Origin: Xestospongia muta
Taxonomy: Eukaryota; Porifera; Demospongiae; Haplosclerida; Petrosiidae
Length of the DNA stretch: 64,000 nt
Direction of reading: 5' to 3'
Assembly: GCA_963693285.1 (NCBI GenBank)
Contig: OY848917.1
Span: forward strand, 11,284,192 to 11,348,191
Below the pieces are notes generated by a model. It ran no database searches. It saw nothing but the letters and a program-made list of their open reading frames with translations, and had not been told where the DNA came from. Numbering within the stretch: the first letter of the stretch is position 1; every line of letters begins with the position of its first letter. Positions 60,920 through 64,000 of this stretch are shown piece by piece. Position numbers and translations under genes: made by a program.

Positions 60920-62840
60920 AAAAAAGTCTGGTTCATGGCTCGATATCGTACCTGCCGAAACAAGACACTTATGTATCAGTGAAAACTAAAGGCTAATTAT
61001 TCAACAACCTTTGTAACTTCTCTTCTTCCAAATCTTTCTGGTCTTTACTAAAAAAACTAAATAAGAAACCACCGACCTTCCCACCTCTTACTCATAATAA
61101 TGTAACATGTAACACTCCACTCTCTAAAGCCAACATGCTGAATGACTTCTTCTCACAGTGTTTTAACAAGTCAGTATCACCTTTTACTAGTACTAGTGGC
61201 AATCTATTTACTTTTTCTGAATGTCCAAATAACTTATCCTGCAGAGAGAATGATGTTCTTCACCTAATCATCCAATTGCATCTGGCCCTGATGACATATC
61301 TGCTAAGATGCTAAAAAGCACTGCAACCTCCATAGCCTACCCCTTATGTCACTTATCTTCAACTTGTCCATCTCTTCGGCTATATTCCTTAGTGACTGGA
61401 AACTCTCTTGAATAGTTCCTATCCTCAAAAAATCTTCACCATCTTCTCCTTCTGATTACTGTCCAATTTCACTTCTCTCTCTTGTGAGTAAACCTCTTGA
61501 GCATCACATTTTTAACTGGTTGAGCAATTTTTGCTCTGCACATAACATCCTTTCTGATTGCCAACATGGTTTTAGACCAGGTTTTTTTTACTGAAACAGC
61601 TCTAATATCTACAACCAACACTTGGTTCTCCTCTCTTGATTCTGGTGATTCCATTTGCAGTGTTTTCTTTGATCTCTCCTAAGCTTTTGACTCAATCCTC
61701 CATAAATCACTACTAAATACCCTCTCCTCTTATGAATTTCCTACTAATGTCATATCTTGGCTAAATAGCTACTTAAGCTGCAGATGTCAACAGGTTGTGG
61801 TTGAGGGTTCTACCTCTTCTAAGGTCCCAGTTAATTCTGGTGTACCCCAGGGCTCTATCTTAGATCCCTGCTCTTCATATTGTATATTAATGAGAATGCC
61901 TCCTTACCACTCACTCTAAATTCTACATTGACTCTCTATGCTGATGATATTCTCCTTTCTACCCCAACTAGTCTGATGTTTTAACAGCACAAAGTAGCAT
62001 TAACAAATTATTCTCCTGGTTGCAATCAAATCACTTAACCACTATTACATCTAAAACAAAATATATGATTGTCACTCACAAATCTGTTTCTTTCGTTGCA
62101 TCCCTGCCATCCTTACACCTCAATGGCTCTAGCATTGAACAGTCTCATCTTACAAATACCTCAGAATCATACTAACTGCAAAACTTTCGTGGTCACCGCA
62201 CATACACCACATCTGCTCAAAAACTAGGAAACTCCTTGGTTGTACTTTCCGTCACTTTTAGTGTCTGTCTTCATCCTCTGTCCTTATTAAACTCTACAAA
62301 TCCCAGGTTCTCCCAATCCTAACTTTTGTTCATCATTATGGGATCCCCAATTCACTTAAGATAAAATTGCAATTGAAAAGGTCCAATTTTTGCACTGAAA
62401 ATCTGTGCTAAAAGATGGTCCTCAAACTACTCAATTCTTCTTGACAATTTTCAAATGTCATCTCTAATTCTCTCCTTGCGATGCTCTATCTCGAAAATAA
62501 TACTCCTTTACAAAATGATCTACCACAAATGTTTTACACCTATGTCTTCAGTCTCCTTTCTTCAATCACCATCACATACCCTTCGTCTTTTCATTCTCTC
62601 AATTTAAAATATCCATAATGTCACACAAGTGCCTACTCAAACTCTTTTTTTCCCACAACAATTAAACACTGTAACTCACTTCCTCCTCACATCAAAGATT
62701 CTAACTCCATCAATCAACTGAAAAAAAGTTATATTCAACTCATCCTTCATAGATTAGTCTCTACAATTATATATTCACATGCATTACTTTGCCCATCTCA
62801 TTAACTGCGCTATTTGGGCAGCATCATTGTTTATTTTAAA
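60920..62840 (+). mobile_element. Non-LTR retrotransposon (LINE) relic
   Basis: Reading across several frames gives LINE reverse transcriptase in order: KKLNKKPPTFPP and ANMLNDFFSQCFNKSVSPFT near 61050-61190; SGPDDISAKMLKSTAT (61280); IVPILKKSSPSSPSDYCPIS (61410); HGFRPG (61560); a pseudo AFDSI region (61690); GVPQGS-like text (61840); LYADDILLS (61940); and a C-terminal FFPTTIKHCNSLPPHIKDS (62650). Frames break many times, so it is long dead. The layout is that of CR1/Jockey/Rex-type LINEs; the exact clade is not determined. Confidence 0.85.
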
Positions 62841-63144
62841 AAAATGCTAGCACACATAACATGACACAATTCAATAATGCCTAGACCCTATGGCAATTAC
62901 AAAACATTATCAAGTTCACTGTGGTAGCGATTTAAGCTTCACAACTGATGACAGAATATGTAAAGTTGGTCTTTTGTTTGAAGAGACTTTGATCTTTAAT
63001 CTCCAATTCAGATGAGAAGATTCGACATTTCTCAAAAATGTGGGCCTAGATGATCATGTAGTAAACAAGTAACCTGTGTTAATTAACAAAGCAGGTAATT
63101 TTCTGACTGATATGATGTCTTAATTGTGTCAATTACAATCATAG
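62841..63144. other. No gene recognised
   Basis: Spacer between the LINE relic and the following exons. Nothing coding was identified. Confidence 0.4.
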
Positions 63145-63934
63145 ATATTAGAAACAATCATTCAAATAAAAATGAGAGTGATAATGCAGAACTGGACAGT
63201 TCAGATGATGAAGTTACAGGTAAGAAATAATAAATTGCTTCATATTATGTCTGTGTTCAACAGATAACTTGTATGGTGACTAAATTGAAATTATGATCAC
63301 CTTATTCACTATTCAAGCCACTTAATTGACAGGAAGTCTTTAAATTTGTTAGCTACACTTTCTTTATTCTACCATCACCATTATTATTGGAGATAGTATA
63401 TACATAAAAGTAACTTTGGTTAAACAATAGTGACTGTCCTGTACAATGTGTTGGCATTTACACACAACCAAAGATGATAATATTAATAAAAGGTGGCAAA
63501 ATATTTAACCCCTTATTCACCTTATGTGTTTGTGCATGCTTTACCTATTATTAAACTGTGCATTCACATGGTAAGAATAATGGAAAGCCATTCCTTGTAC
63601 AATTTTGAGGTATTATTTCCTCCTGGGATAACTAATACGGCAAACAATTACTATACGAGCAGTGTTATTCAATGTCTTCCAAAGAAATCCTGTTATTCAG
63701 TCAATGTTAGATGAAATAATTGAAGAGCACAGGATATGTGAACAATGTAGAAAGTCAGGTAAAACAATATATATTATAATAACTACAAAACTAAACAAAG
63801 AATATAAATCCATACATTTAACAATGTCTTAAACATTTCACTTATACTCAGAATCATGTCAGTTCAAATATCTTCTTCATCATGTACTTGGTACAAGTAC
63901 AACAGCTCACCAACAGCTATATCCTCTGATGTGA
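63145..63934 (+). pseudogene. Ubiquitin-specific-protease-like gene fragment, probably broken
   Basis: Exon 63145-63219 (NESDNAELDSSDDEV, phase 1 in and out) is followed by a stretch ending at 63758. That stretch holds PPGITNTANNYYTSSVIQCL, recalling the USP Cys box (usual pattern NxCYxNSxxQCL), and, one base out of frame, NPVIQSMLDEIIEEHRICEQ. Exon 63852-63934 (ESCQFKYLLHHVLGTS) then runs to a stop. The catalytic Cys position reads Tyr and there is a frameshift, so it is inactive as a protease if the assignment is right. The match is short and from memory. Confidence 0.4.
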
Positions 63935-64000
63935 TAGTTCAAAACCTGCAAAGTAAGATATAAAAAGTTAAATGATTAATGACGTTATTAACCACAACAG

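Noticed and set aside
1..64000. Bacterial or viral contamination
   Set aside because: Spliced WAPL and NAF1 genes span more than 27 kb, and dense GT-AG introns occur throughout.

Overview
This is nuclear DNA from an animal, most likely a sponge. The DNA is AT-rich, conserved metazoan genes are split into many short exons by GT-AG introns, and several families are of the kind expanded in demosponges (death-domain proteins, class C receptor ectodomains, secreted Cys-rich proteins). The sponge assignment is an inference; the metazoan origin is secure from WAPL and NAF1.

Layout. 1-2.2 kb: a decayed Ulp1-type peptidase/PHD gene preceded by a tandem array of one duplicated exon. 2.79-8.44 kb: a complete DNA transposon with 270-bp, essentially identical terminal inverted repeats and a perfect 9-bp target duplication. 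It carries two convergent, apparently intact intron-containing genes: a 961-aa DUF6589-type putative transposase and a 428-aa RecQ-like helicase. This matches the AcademH lineage of Academ transposons and is the most striking object here. 8.4-12 kb: gene relics. 12.0-21.1 kb: satellite-like DNA (57-bp, 30-bp, 110-bp, 28-bp and about 90-bp tandem arrays and a 1,188-bp tandem duplication). 21.9-24.2 kb: a truncated, frameshifted copy of the mitochondrial ATP synthase OSCP gene. 24.9-25.4 kb: the 3' end of a death-domain gene.

25.7-34.1 kb, minus strand: a complete 12-exon NAF1 gene (H/ACA snoRNP assembly). Its last intron holds an antisense, dead Ty3/gypsy-like retrotransposon with 172-bp LTRs. 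34.8 kb: a small MITE. 35.5-38.2 kb: two inverted, broken receptor ectodomain copies. 38.6-57.4 kb, plus strand: a complete WAPL cohesin-release-factor gene (23 coding exons, 1,188 aa), with DNA-transposon relics in its introns. 58.0-59.6 kb: an intronless orphan seven-pass membrane protein with a TATA box close upstream of its start. 60.9-62.8 kb: a dead LINE. 63.1 kb to the end: part of a ubiquitin-protease-like gene that looks broken.

NAF1 and WAPL are ordinary housekeeping genes with no functional link visible here. The transposase and helicase form one unit because they share TIRs and converge on a 194-bp hairpin. Exon coordinates were assembled by hand from splice consensus, reading phase and family similarity; no alignment or transcript was available.
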